A stretch of 64,000 nucleotides of DNA, taken from positions 45,660-109,659 of the forward strand of contig MNCI01026504.1 of the NCBI GenBank assembly GCA_015680685.1, given 5' to 3'. How positions within the stretch are numbered: position 1 is the first letter of the stretch; each line of letters opens with the position of its first letter. Below are positions 29,650-41,412 of the stretch, one piece after another. The notes below the pieces were generated by a model. The model ran no database searches. It was not told the DNA's origin and saw nothing but the letters and a program-made list of their open reading frames with translations. The stretch comes from Gnetum montanum. Lineage: Eukaryota; Streptophyta; Gnetopsida; Gnetales; Gnetaceae. Made by a program: the position numbers and the translations under genes.

Positions 29650-31246
29650 TGAAACACCATCAATTTCAGGCTCCTATAGTTCAACAGTAGATTTATCAAA
29701 GCATTAAAATTGGGGAAAATTTTGCTAAGTCTGGTGTCACTCTCTACAGCATAGATAGCATAGCACACCTCAAGTCCTATTTTTTGCAAAAAAGTGCTAC
29801 CAAGCTCGCTATGCTCTATAGTTTTCCTATCTTACTAGGCTAGAATCTATAAAAAGTGCTCAGCATGAAAAAGATAGTTTGACAAATTTTCTATCTCCTG
29901 ACCTATCACACTCTGCTATGCTACATGGCCTAGCAAGCTTGACATAGGTTTTAGGTCCAGATTTTGCCTAAGTGTTGGACAAGGACCTATCAAGAGATCT
30001 TGACATGGAAGATGGATTTGGTGATTTTTTGACTTTTGAGGCTATCATTCCTACTACACCTCAAAGTGTGGTCAACATGTCATGAAGAAACATTGCAAAT
30101 TTGGTCAAAATTTATCAAAGTATTCATGCTATGCTCTATCATGTTGTGTAGTGTAGCCAGCTTGACACATGAAAAATGCCTCCAAAAGCCTTGATAAGCT
30201 TCCAGAACTTGGCATCAACCTTCATCTTGGCTCCAACATCCCTCTAATAGCCAAGATCAGTAGTTTTGCTTACTTATGCACCCCCATTGATCCCCAAAAT
30301 TGTCCCTACGCTTGACCCTACTTGGAAGAGAGAGAAGACGTAGTCCCAGAGCATAGACTCCAAGTTACATTATTTTGAAATTATTTGTAGGTACATTATG
30401 GTCTCTAGACTTTGGCACATGTAGTTTGAGTGGTGTGATCATAGTTCAGTAGTCTCTGAGTTCCCATTCCTATCCTACAGAGTGTAACACTTTGAGCATA
30501 ACACATTAGTGTAACATGTCCATGTCCATGCCATGTGGCATCCAATCTACATCTTACATCAACGCTAGCCCTACAAATACCCCAACATTTAGCATCTTAG
30601 GGGTTGGCAAATCATTTGAGTATTCCTAGCATCTCCACTACTCCCACACCTGAGCACTTGATCTTAACACCTTAACAAGCATCGTGATATAGTCTTTCCT
30701 TACACCCACATAGCATAATGATTACCAACCCAATAGGTTCAAACTTCCTTATAGTTGCCAGCATCGCATCCCTAACATCCTAGAGATTGTGACCACACCG
30801 CTACATTACTGTTGTGCCTGTTTGATGCTGTGTACCATTTTCATGCATTGTTCAATCGAAAGTTATACTCCCTCATCTTAGGGTAGTACATTTCTCCACC
30901 CTTAAACTCTTGTTCCTTTTTCTTTCTCAGCATTTGGTTTAAACAATTAGCATTACTCTTGTATTTTTTCTACTGTCAATATGCATTTGCATATTTATCC
31001 CACTATTTTGGGGCTAAGACTCTACACTACACTCTTGCTTTTTGTTTCGGCTCCTTCGCATAATGCTCTATAAGCTCATTCACAAATGATTATTTTTACA
31101 TCACATAAGTCCCTATCTAATCGACCAAACCATTCAAGGCACCTTCTCTCTATTTTTCCTAGCACAGTCCTTGCATGGATTCATGGTTAGGTTGTATGCC
31201 CATGGACCTCTCAGTGTTCCAACCACTGACATTTTCAAACATCATA
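29650..31246 (+). repeat. Element C 3' LTR
   Basis: Starts TGAAACACCATCAATTTCAG after the polypurine tract and ends TCAAACATCATA by comparison with D (GTCGCTACA) and A. About 1.6 kb. Promoter remnants: G-box changed to CATGTG at 30532-30537, TATA changed to CTACAAATA at 30571-30579. Near its 3' end it shares TCCCTATCTAATCGACCAAAC with D and A. Confidence 0.85.
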
Positions 31247-34023
31247 CTAAGGCTATCCTACTACGGCTACAACCACTGATGGAAGGTGAAAGGTATTTAG
31301 TAATGCCTTCATCTTCTCCTCCTTACTCTAGAGATCATTCACAGTCTACATGACATTACCAATGTGGGCTAGAATGGGGATATCCCATGAATAGGACATT
31401 ACTTGGAATAACTCCTTCATGTTGAAAAACTAGGTAGTGAACTATTTGTGTTCAACATCAAACATCTTTACTACATGCTATAGCTCTTGGTAGTCATTCA
31501 TCCTTCTATCCAAGTTCTCAGTAGTAGATCTTTTATTAGTTTATTTACCCTTGAGAACTTTGAGTTTAGCATTTTCCAGTGCAAGCTTTTCTTTTAGTGC
31601 CTTTGTGATGCTTGAACTTGGCCTCGTACAACAGACAAAAGCTAGCCACTTGCTTCTCTAGTTTTGACTACGGTAGTTTGATAGTTAACATAGCTAGATT
31701 TGCATAGCAAAGACTAGCAAGCTTCAGGTATTCTATCATCTTCTTAATTTGCAACTCCTTTGTGTGTGTTCAAACCTTATTGTAGGCATCTATCGCATTA
31801 ATGATAGGTTTTCATAATTCTCTTTCTTGTTGAAGTTGTTGAAGGGTTTCATTTACTTTTTCCTTCACCAACTGGATGTGTTTTTTATAACTTCTTTCTA
31901 TGGACTAACCTTATCTCTGTAATGATCCTTGACTCTCTTAAATTTAAGAGCCTCTAATTTCCAGGTGACTACCTCTATTGCAATTTTTTGGAAAAGGGTG
32001 TGAATCTCCTCCATGGAGAGGTTTCTATTTTTAGCTACCAATCTCCTTAACTCTATGTTTGCTCTAGCTAGTTGCTCATGCTATTGATAGATGAAGCTGA
32101 TTAATTGCAATTTGTTCTCATCAACATTCCACAGGTGATGGTTCTTTGTAGTTCATTTTACATTCTCATGGCAACTTTGATCCAAGGCCTTCTAATTTTT
32201 TTTTGTGTAGCCTTTACCAAGGATTGGTATAACACCATCATTCCCATCGCACCTTCAACCCCTTTTAGTCCGGTGTGAAGCTATTCAAGAGCTTCATCTT
32301 TTGCCAATGCTATGTTGAGAGATGTAGGATCAGTAATTTGGGCTCTTAATTTGATGACTTTAGTAGCCAAGCAGTTTTTCAACTCCTTGGCTATTTTGAG
32401 TTGCCCCTCCAAGATAATGTTTTTGCCCCTTTCCTCTAGCAAATTCTACTAGGTTATAGTAATATTATCTAAAACATCAAAGACATTCAAAATCAATTAC
32501 CTAGTTCCCACTAGTTGGTCCAGTAGTTCTTCATGTTGTGCTACATTTATTCTACCACTTGTGATTCCTACGAACATCTACACATCTTTGAGTGTAGTGA
32601 CATCTGGCACAAATGCTACAGGTGCATTGAGGGTTTTGGCTATTCTGCCAACAACCACCTTTGCTACTATCTCCTACCCATGGTGCTACATCACCAATAC
32701 TATTGCCCCCTCACCTTCCTCCAAGCACATCAAGAAGGTCTTAGCAGTTGCAAAAAATTCTGGGAGTGGTTGCTATTTTGCAAGAGATATTATAACCTCT
32801 CTAGTGCTAGGATTCACTCCAATGGATAACTACATTCTTTGGGCTGAAAAAATAGATCCACCTCCATCCATCAAGTTTATTGTTTAGGCCACCTTATTTA
32901 GATGACTCATTTCTAATTAGTACACAAATGGGTCCCTACCACTTGTGCTTGCTCATTGCTCTTGTTCACTCAAGAGTCATTCTTGGTATTCGCATAACCA
33001 TTGGATTGTTGAAGTGACATTTGACATAGTTTTTTGAGTGGTAGGTGGAGGTGGTGGCTACTACTCCTCTTCTTGAATAATTGTTACAGGTGTTTTATCT
33101 TTCATCATTTCTACCCAACTAGTGATCAAGGCATGCTTGACAACATCATTTGTATAATGGACTATGCCTCCCCTCTGATAGATTTTTTTGATGAGGCATG
33201 GAAAAGGGAGTGCCTTCCTTCCACATTCATTTTCTTTAAATTACTTTTTCATCTGTAGAGAGATTAGCTATGGAAGGTTAATAGGGAATCTCCCACTCAA
33301 AGCAATCATTGCATAGGCAGAATAAGGCAGTGATTCTACATGGCCTCACCATGGGATTGAGGTGGAAGACCACAATCTTGTAGTGGATCCTTTTTGCTTG
33401 TGTGAGCATAAAAAACTCTTTGTAGTTGAAACCATAGCACCATCATACCCAGTCCTTATTGATGCTAGGGTCTACGTTCATTGGAATCTTAGCAAGATTC
33501 ATCCTTATTTTTGGCAACCCAATCACTTCAACAATGGCCTACACTGAGTAGGATACCAAGATGTCCTTGGCTTTGACCATTGAACTGGCTTCCCTATTTC
33601 TCAAGAATAAGAATGTCTCTATCATGTACCACTCCCTAGTGGAAGTGATAGTTGAAGTGATCTTCAATTGATCCTATACTTCTTTAGATGCTTGCTCTAG
33701 GAAAGGGCCAAAGTTTAACTCCTTGAGAACTATTTTTTGGACCTTTTTTGATCTAATTTGATTTAGGCAAGCTTCTATCAAGGTCACCTTGAGGTTTGTT
33801 TGTTGGGCTAGTGCATCATCCTAGTGTAAATGTTTTATTACTGCTGCTAGTTCTAGAATCTGACAAATAGATTCCACCTTGACCTCTTCCCTAAGAGGAC
33901 CTATGGTGTGAGTTGCAAGTGGTTCTTCCTGGGCTTCTTTTTGGCCTCTTTCCATTCTAAGCCATTTCTCCCTTGGTTGAGATGGTCCTGCTTCCTATGT
34001 GTGTTTGTCTTTTGGTGCCATTT
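31247..34023 (-). pseudogene. Element E-left ORF downstream of pol (env position), coiled coil
   Basis: Minus-strand gene with many stops, probable start at 34021-34023 (MAPKDKHT, stop, EAGPSQPREKWLRMERGQKE). Then ESICQILELAAVIKHLH, FGPFLEQASKEV, STREWYMIETFLFLRNREAS, AIVEVIGLPKIRMNLAKIPM, and later coiled-coil stretches (LLEERGKNIILEGQLKIAKE). The C-terminal block NLDRRMNDYQEL, SWDIPILAHIGNV, EEKMKALLNTFHL (31270-31500) is matched at 61690-61990 in another copy. Position after integrase and on the same strand corresponds to the env-like ORF of Athila-type elements. No membrane segment or env motif was noticed, so I leave the function open. Element C interrupts it at 31247. Confidence 0.6.
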
Positions 34024-36080
34024 ATGGTCACAACACATCCATGGATTAGTAGATATAATGTGTAACTTTTAAATTTTTTGAATACCTTCTCTTGTTAGTT
34101 AGTTATACTTTGGCTAAGGTTATACCATGGTAGATTGATTATTTTATTAATTATTTATTATAAATGTCACTAGAGCTTGTTGGAAAGGTTTAACTCTTAT
34201 AATTTGGTGTTTAATATTTGACTTCTTGGTTAAACCTTTGTGGAGTTAGAAAAATGGAAAAAATGTTTTTATTAAAAATGGCACATTTGTGGCCCCCATG
34301 ACTAACAGCTTACCTCTAGTAGCTGTAGGGTTGAAGAACATAGTTATTTGGATAAATTGTTAGGAAGTTATGGGCTCTAAAAATTTGAAAAAATCCCTTG
34401 GTATTTATGAGAAAATATGAAAATTTCAAAGTGGGGTCATGCATATATACAATATTTTTTTTGCTATGGTGATGAGGTCACATATATGAGGCCTCATATA
34501 GGCATCTGCTTCATCGATGGGGCCTTGTATATGAAGCCCATAGGCAAAATTTTTAATTTTGAATATCTTAAAAAAACATGGAATTTTTAATGAAGTTAGG
34601 ATCCATGGAATCCTAGAAAAGCCAAGAATACGATGAAATCATTGAAAAGGATCTTTGAAAGCTCAAAAATTCAAAAATTTTATAGATAATGTGTTTATTG
34701 AACAAAATATGTAAAAGAGCACATGGTTTGATGTAGAAGATGGATGTACAAAAGATTCTGATTACAAGAATGCCTATGGACAAGGTTCTTAACAAACCCA
34801 ACCAAGAGAGATGCAATTGGGTCCTCCCCATAGCAGGCACATGCCTTTTTTGCCCTTGCATAACCTCAACCTAAGGAGTCCATGGGCCCCATAGGTGATT
34901 AATGGTTGATGAAAGTTAAGGACCAAAACCTATAAGATTCTACCTAAGAATTCAAGTACGTTAGACCATGACACTGAATCAAGAACATGGACTTTGGTAG
35001 TGAGGTATGTTATGAACAACATAGATGGATGATGAAGAAGGTGAAATAGAATTCCAAATTGAGGTCATAAGAAGTCCCTTGTAAAGTTTTGTATTTAAAA
35101 TGACCTGAGAAGATCCATCCTTAGTTGAGACCAAAATCAACCTCTTTCAGTGACTTTGCATCACCACTCTAAGACCAATCCACCCCCTCAAAATACAAGA
35201 ATGCTCCCACAGAACAACCATCATTCCATAAAGAGAATAAAAAAGAAATAAGTGAGAGAAATGGCATTAGTTAGAGTGGATCTTTAGGCATGGATAACAT
35301 ATCTTTCTATCTCATAACTAGCGCTTATAGCCCCTTTATTTGTTTAAGGGAAGTTCTTTGAATTCCCATCATATATTTTTTATATTATTTTTGTTTTTAT
35401 TTTTTCTTTTTTTCTTTTTTCTTTTTATGGAAATCACACCATGTAAAGACTTTATATTAAATTTCAGGTTATTGGTCGACATGGAATGGTAAGAAGTCTA
35501 TGAAAACAATAAAGCACCCAAGTAAGTAGAAGAGTACAAAGAGTATTGAGTCCCCTTAAAGTCACACCCTATGCAAAGTTTTGAATCCTTTCCAATTTTG
35601 GAAACTACCAAGGTCACTAATGTATTAAAAGATGATTTAATAAAAGGGACCTTGAATTTACAAAAAGAAAAGAAAAGAAAATAAAATCATAGAATTTGTG
35701 GATGGGCGGATGTCGTGGACTCACTACCTATTCCATGAAAAAGAAACCATGACTTAGCCATTAGCACAAAAAATCAAAAATAGAAATGAGAAATTAGCAA
35801 ACCAAACATTAAGCATAAACCACCATTAGTAGTAGCCACAACACCACTATGTCCTATTGGCACAAAGTGCATTTATTAATAAAAATTAGAAAATCACACT
35901 AAAATAAAGTAAAATATATAAGAAAGTGTAAAATATTCAAGAAATATTCAAAGGTACTAACAATGGTGTAAAACAAAAAATGGTGTAAAATAGGAAAAAT
36001 TTTAAACTAAAAAAGGTGTAAAATAAATAAATTACAAAGACAAAAATGTGTAAAACAAAAAATAGAAAAACTAAGAATCC
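34024..36080 (-). other. Element E-left spacer between pol and the downstream ORF
   Basis: AT-rich, no gene recognised. Features: a T-rich run (35371-35430), repeats of ATGGTGTAAAA / AAGGTGTAAAATAA (35930-36060), and two copies of CATATATGAGGCC-like sequence near 34470-34530. It could hold a splice acceptor for a downstream subgenomic message, but I cannot point to one. Confidence 0.4.
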
Positions 36081-37300
36081 ACATATATGATTAGCATAGA
36101 TGGCCATCTTTCCCATGACTAAGTTGGAAGGAGGAGATTTAGAAAATTAATTGTGGTTGTCTATCTGTTGAGGTTTTTGTTGCACTACCTTGCTTTGGCT
36201 CATGGAAAGGCTTTATTTGTTGGATGTTTACCAACTACTTTTTATTTGGGCTCTTAAGTTTGTATATGATCATGGCCCTAGAAGAAAAGGTTTCATCAAT
36301 TATATAAGGCCCTTCCTGTAATGTTTAGAATTTAGTTTTTTGAGATATGTATGTGGGATTTCACTAGAGAACCTTATCTTTTGATTGAAATTTTACTTTC
36401 CATATTCTAAGGTCATGCCATTTTTTGCTGAATGCCTTATGCACTTCATTCAAAGAGAGGGCTATGAATTGATTTTCTTCTAGCACATTTAGGTTGATTA
36501 GTCTTTCTTCCTATTCTAGACATAGGTCAAGATCCATGTCATAGGTTGCTGAGAGTGTATAGAGCTTAGATTGAATGAGGACCATTAGAATTTTTTCATA
36601 CATCATCTTGTAGGAATAGTAGCCAATAGGGAGTTTCCATGTTGAGCAGTAGGCCCAAAGGGCTTCTTTGAGTTTTTTGCTCCAATATCACCTATATTTG
36701 CTAATAGTTCTTATTAGAACCTTTGTGATCTCCCTGTTATTCACCTCTACTTGACCATTGGCTTAGGGGTAACAAGGTTTTGTTAATTTATGTTCAACCC
36801 TTAGGTGTTGCATGAGTTTTTGAAAATTTTCACCTATAAAATGGGTTCCATTATTAGAAATTAGTGCATGTGGCACCCCAAACTTGTTCATAACATTTTT
36901 TTTTTGTATGAATTGAGTAGCAATGGATGATGTATAGTTGGTAATGGCTACTATTCTGCCCATTTGGTACAGCAATCAATAGCAATAATTATATACACCT
37001 TCCCATTGGACAAGGGTGTAATGAAACCCATGAAGTTAATGCTCCATAAGTCAAATATTTCTAATGGTTAAACCCACTCTCGAGGATCCTCCATTTGTGT
37101 AGTCATTCCACCATCTCATTGATAGCACTCATAGGATTAGATAAATTGGTGGGTGTTCCTAAAAATTATGGGCCAATAGTATCTTGCCATAAGGATTTTT
37201 ATGGCTATGCATCTCCCAACATAGTGGCCTCCATAAGGGCCTTCATAAGTATCTCAAAGAATACACAATTGGTCTGCATCAAGGACACACCAACAAACTA
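36081..37300 (-). pseudogene. Element E-left integrase
   Basis: Minus strand: ATQFIQKKNVMNKFGVPHAL, ISNNGTHFIGENFQ, LMQHLRVEHKLTKPCYP, then a stop and ANGQVEVNNREI. The second catalytic Asp (SDNGTHF in the family) is Asn, while the Glu position in NGQVEV is kept. Upstream zinc-binding and first-Asp parts are broken by stops. The same region is present in E-right (52490-53700). Confidence 0.82.
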
Positions 37301-38485
37301 GGCCATCGGCACACATCTAGTAAAGGTGTCCGTTGATTTCCATGGAGTACTTAGCCCAATGAAGAAATTGTTGTTTCTTCCTATGGTCCAAATCTTATGA
37401 CATCTCCATCATACCATATTGGTTCTATAGGCATTTTTTCATTTATTGCAATGGCAAAGAGGAGTTCATTACGAAACATATCAAATAATGGGCTTTCCTC
37501 CTTTTGTTATCCCATCATAATCAAGACAAGTGATTAATGTCTACATTCTCAGTCCCTTTTTGATCTACCATGGTAAGATCAAATTCATGCAAGATCACCA
37601 GCCACCATATGACATGGGGACTTACCATTGATTTATTTATGAGAAAGTGGATGACACTATGATCAGTGTGCACAAACACTTTATATCCAAGCACATAGTG
37701 CCTAAACTTTTCCAAAGCATACACCACCATCATCATTTTTTTCTGTAGTGGTGTGATTTAGTTGTGTACTCACAATGCTTCAAATTATGCAGTGGATGTA
37801 ATATGGTTATTTCTTATTGTCCAACTATATAAGAATCACTCCCAAGACATAGTTAGATGCATCTGTCATGATATGGAATGGTCTAGACTAGTTAAGTGTT
37901 CTTATAATTGGAGTCTCTACAAGCTTCTATTTGAGACTTCGGAAATGCCTTTTCATATTTCTTGGTCTATTTGAAAGAAGCATCTTTCTTTATCAGCTCA
38001 CCCAATGATTTTGATTCTTACAGAAATTCTCTATGAATTTTTAGTAGTAGCCAGTGTGTCCAAGGAATGATTGAACATCTTTGATTGTCTCTAGTTTATG
38101 GGTGATTCCTTGGATGATCCTTATTTTTTCAAGGTGTACCTCAATCCCTTCTTATGAAATTATGTGCCCCAATACAATGCCCTTTTGGATCATGATATGT
38201 CTCTTTTGTCAATTAAGCTAGGGATTTTTTTCACACATATTTTTAATACCTACACAAGATAATCCAAAGCTTGCTCAAATGTAGTGCCATAAGTGGAGAA
38301 GTCATCCATGAATACTTTCACTCCGCTACCTATTTGCTATTGAAAGATGCTTAAGACCAAGCATTGAAAAGCGGTAGAAGCATTACATAGACCAAAAGGC
38401 ATCTTGTGAATGTTTTTTTGGTCTAATATTCTAGTGCAATCTAGATTTGGTTATAGTCACTTTTAGGCATTACTATTACACTTTT
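37301..38485 (-). pseudogene. Element E-left RNase H and reverse transcriptase, truncated
   Basis: Minus strand. RNase H: YALEKFRHYVLGYKVFVHTD, then HSVIHFLINKSM and LVILHEFDLTMVDQKGTENV (37521-37740). RT: MPFGLCNASTAFQ and VFMDDFSTYG (FMDD catalytic box intact) at 38270-38410, with several stops between. The sequence is of a different Ty3/gypsy lineage than A-D, with a single RNase H. It ends abruptly near 38485, upstream of MPFGL, where the protease region of D begins. Confidence 0.85.
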
Positions 38486-38489
38486 AGGA

Positions 38490-39368
38490 ACATACCGCCC
38501 CAGGCCCCCCCAAGCCTACCCCCTCATCCTCCATGTCTATGCCCCCCTCATCATCAATAATTGACGTCACTATGTGTACACAATCATCTCCATCCTACCC
38601 AAAAGGATCTATCCCTAAACCTAAAATTTCTCCTCCTCGAGAAATTCATCTTCTAGGACAAATGGAGGAAGAGAAGGGTGGCAAACAACAAGAAAGTGGA
38701 CGGGACCTTCTAGACACTCTTACTCAAGTCAAACAGGCTCTGAAAAAAATAATAAAACCTTGAGCCTGTATGACCTGGTAATGACCTCCACTATACACTG
38801 TGAGGCCTTAGTTCACATGTTAATGTCCATACCGATTGAAAAAAACATGCCAGCAGAAGAGAAAGTAATTCATGTGGTCATGCTTCCTTATACACCTAAA
38901 GAACCACGACTAGCTCAGTTGACATTCTATGATGAGTCCATCAAGGATGACCCTAAGAAGGGCCAAGCCACAATAGCACCCTTGTTCATCACAATTCGGG
39001 TCGGTCGGCACAAGATCTGAAGAGTACATGTTGATGATGGAGCTACTACAAATGGCATCCCGTTCCCCATAGTGGACAAACTAGGTTTGGTGGATCAAAT
39101 CAAACCCACAACAACCTCATGTTTGAAGTCATTCAATAGAGTGTAGGTGGTGGTAAAGGGGACTATCCACATTAACTTTGTGGTAGGGAACCAATTCCCC
39201 ACAAGTGCAACATTCATCATGGTAGAAGAGATTCCTGGGTTTAACCTGATCTTGGGGAGGTCATGGTTAGCCCAACTCAGGGCCGTCTCTTTACCCATAC
39301 ATCAAGAAATCCACCTACCTTATGTAGGTAGGGAGGTGGTGATCTACGGTGACGAAGTGGCCACCTAA
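38490..39368 (+). pseudogene. Element D aspartic protease region (5' end of D missing)
   Basis: D begins here in a Pro-rich gag-protease linker (38495-38560). Frames: LLDTLTQVKQALKKI, then SLYDLVMTSTIHCEALVHML, LFITIRVGRHKI, a TGA, RVHVDDGATTNGI (active-site variant VDDGA intact), SCLKSFNRV, TIHINFVVGNQFPTSATFIM, PGFNLILGRSWLAQLRAVSL and IHLPYVGREVVIYGDEVAT. A frameshift and two or three stops. D lacks the 5' LTR, leader, primer site and nearly all gag. Confidence 0.87.
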
Positions 39369-40084
39369 GAAATAAACAATGTCAACATGGAGCAAGGTTC
39401 AGAAGTAATAACCTCTGAGAATGAAACGCCTATCTCCACCAAAACTACTTATTTGGCAAATGAGCTGGCCTAAGACGCCAACTCAGAAAATGAAACTACA
39501 TGGGCCAAATTACCTTTTCAAGCGGTAGATAACAATATAGAAGAATACCACAACAAAGACCCTCGGCCTTATGCGTCATTGAGCCCACGATGGGTTAGAA
39601 AGCAGCTGTAAGAATGATCATTACTTGCGTAGCGTAACTACTCCACTACTTCCAACATAATTAATGTTTATCATACATTTATTCTTTGTTTGCTTCATAT
39701 TCGTTCATTTACACTAAGTTTCTACCACATTATTTAAACCATTCATATCACATCCACTATTTACATCATGCCACAGCCTTCTAAGGCCTAAAACTGGCAA
39801 AAATTTTCTTTACCATTAGGCAATGGCCCGAAATGACCTAAAACTAGCAATGGCCCAGAATGGCCTTAAACTATTATTACAGCCTAAAATGACCTAAAAC
39901 TAAAATGAGATGCTCCCAAGGATTTTAATTAATAAAAAAAGATAAATAATAAAATAAAAATAAATACAACACATAAGCCAAAATGAAATAAATCTCTTCA
40001 TGTTCCATTTTTTTCATTCAAAATAATAATCAATAATGTTTACAACATTCTTTGAGAATCCAAATAAAATTCTCGACTGCTACA
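39369..40084 (+). other. Element D stretch between protease and antisense gene, with array
   Basis: The remaining protease C-terminal tail decays by about 39610. At 39786-39905 is an array of four units with GGCCCGAAATGACCTAAAAC TAGCAAT, matching the array of B at the same place. The rest (39906-40084) is AT-rich and lies 3' of the antisense gene. Confidence 0.75.
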
Positions 40085-41392
40085 CTATGACCCTTTTCTC
40101 ACTCCATCGTCCCCTACCTCATTAGATCCTATGTTTTTATCTGGATTCTGTACCATAGGGAAAATAAAATAGTCAGTTAAAGCCACAATAAGGACTCGAA
40201 TAAAATAAATTATCACAACACCAAGAAATGACTGACTCGAGACAGCCCCACGTATATTTTGGGGGATATTCGATCCATGCTTGCCATGAGATGTTGCACA
40301 ATCTCCTCCTCTATAATATTGGCCCAATTTCTATCTCCCAAGTTAGCGCTTGCTGCAACTTTCTCCTTTTCTATGGATGTCCATCTTAGTGGTCCTGGAG
40401 AAAAGGTGGCAGTGGTAGTCTCACCCGCAGGAAAGGTCATTTTCCTTTCAGGGGATTCACTGACTATCACCTATTGCACAAACCTATTGTAAGCTCTAGA
40501 AGCACCAATAATGTCAAGGAATACCTCATAAGTATGCAACTTGATAGAGGCATCCCGATATTATTTACGGTAGGTGGCACGTTCTAGTTTATACATGTGT
40601 TTGTAGTTTTTCTGTGCCTACCCCCACTCATAAGTTTTTGCACTATAGTCCTTTCAATCTTGGTTCTTCTAGGCTATTAGGTCCATTTGCATGCATTTTT
40701 CTATTATTTCATCAATGGACTCATTGTTTCATGGCATGGCCATCCAATACCTTGTGTAGTCAATGACGACCGTGCACCAACTACCATCGTTAGAGTCTCA
40801 GGCCAACAAGAATTCATTTCTAGATTGGAGATCTTCCACCTTGGTGATCAGATTGGCCTTCTCCTTCTCAAGCCTCTATACCCATTTCTAGAGGTCTTCA
40901 TTCACATGCTTGCATTCCCATAAGGAGCATGCCGAGTATAGCGCACATTGGCTTGCTTCGTTGTATATGCGATGAGGTACTTCGGTCACCTCTGGTGGAA
41001 ATTTGGACATGGTGTCGACCTCAACCGCTTGCTTAGGGTTCCACTTAAGATGAGAGGCTACCAACCATACATAGAAAGGCATTAGTCATAGTGGCATAGT
41101 GAAGCAACAACAATTTAGAAAGTCTAGTGTAGAAATTTTAACTTCCCCACTTTCGGGTCGATCTGCTTCAGATGGTCAATCATGTCGTCGACCATCCCCT
41201 CCATGAAAGTAAATTTGTTGGGGGTCTTAGTCCATAGTCGTAGGTGAATCGAGGAAGGACCAAAGGTATCAATAGTGGTGTTAGCTGCACAATGAAACAT
41301 GTTAGCCATAGTGAAGAGGAACCACATTAAAGTTGATGAACAACATAAATGATAGTGTAAAGCTCCTACCCAGCAAACCCTTAGGGGTGATA

Positions 41393-41412
41393 GCGAGGGG
41401 GGGGGGCGGGGG
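41393..41412 (+). repeat. G-run (GAGGGGGGGGGGCGGGGG) in the antisense gene of D
   Basis: A G-rich tract on the + strand, encoding a Pro-rich stretch (DPRPPPSLSP) on the minus strand; possible quadruplex former, possibly slippage-expanded. Confidence 0.6.

Noticed and set aside
29580-29789. Minus-strand frame at the start of the LTR of C
   Set aside because: It overlaps polypurine tract and LTR start; noncoding.
41393-41412. G-run as a regulatory quadruplex
   Set aside because: It lies in a Pro-rich coding stretch of the decayed antisense gene and is not shared with B; only noted as a repeat.
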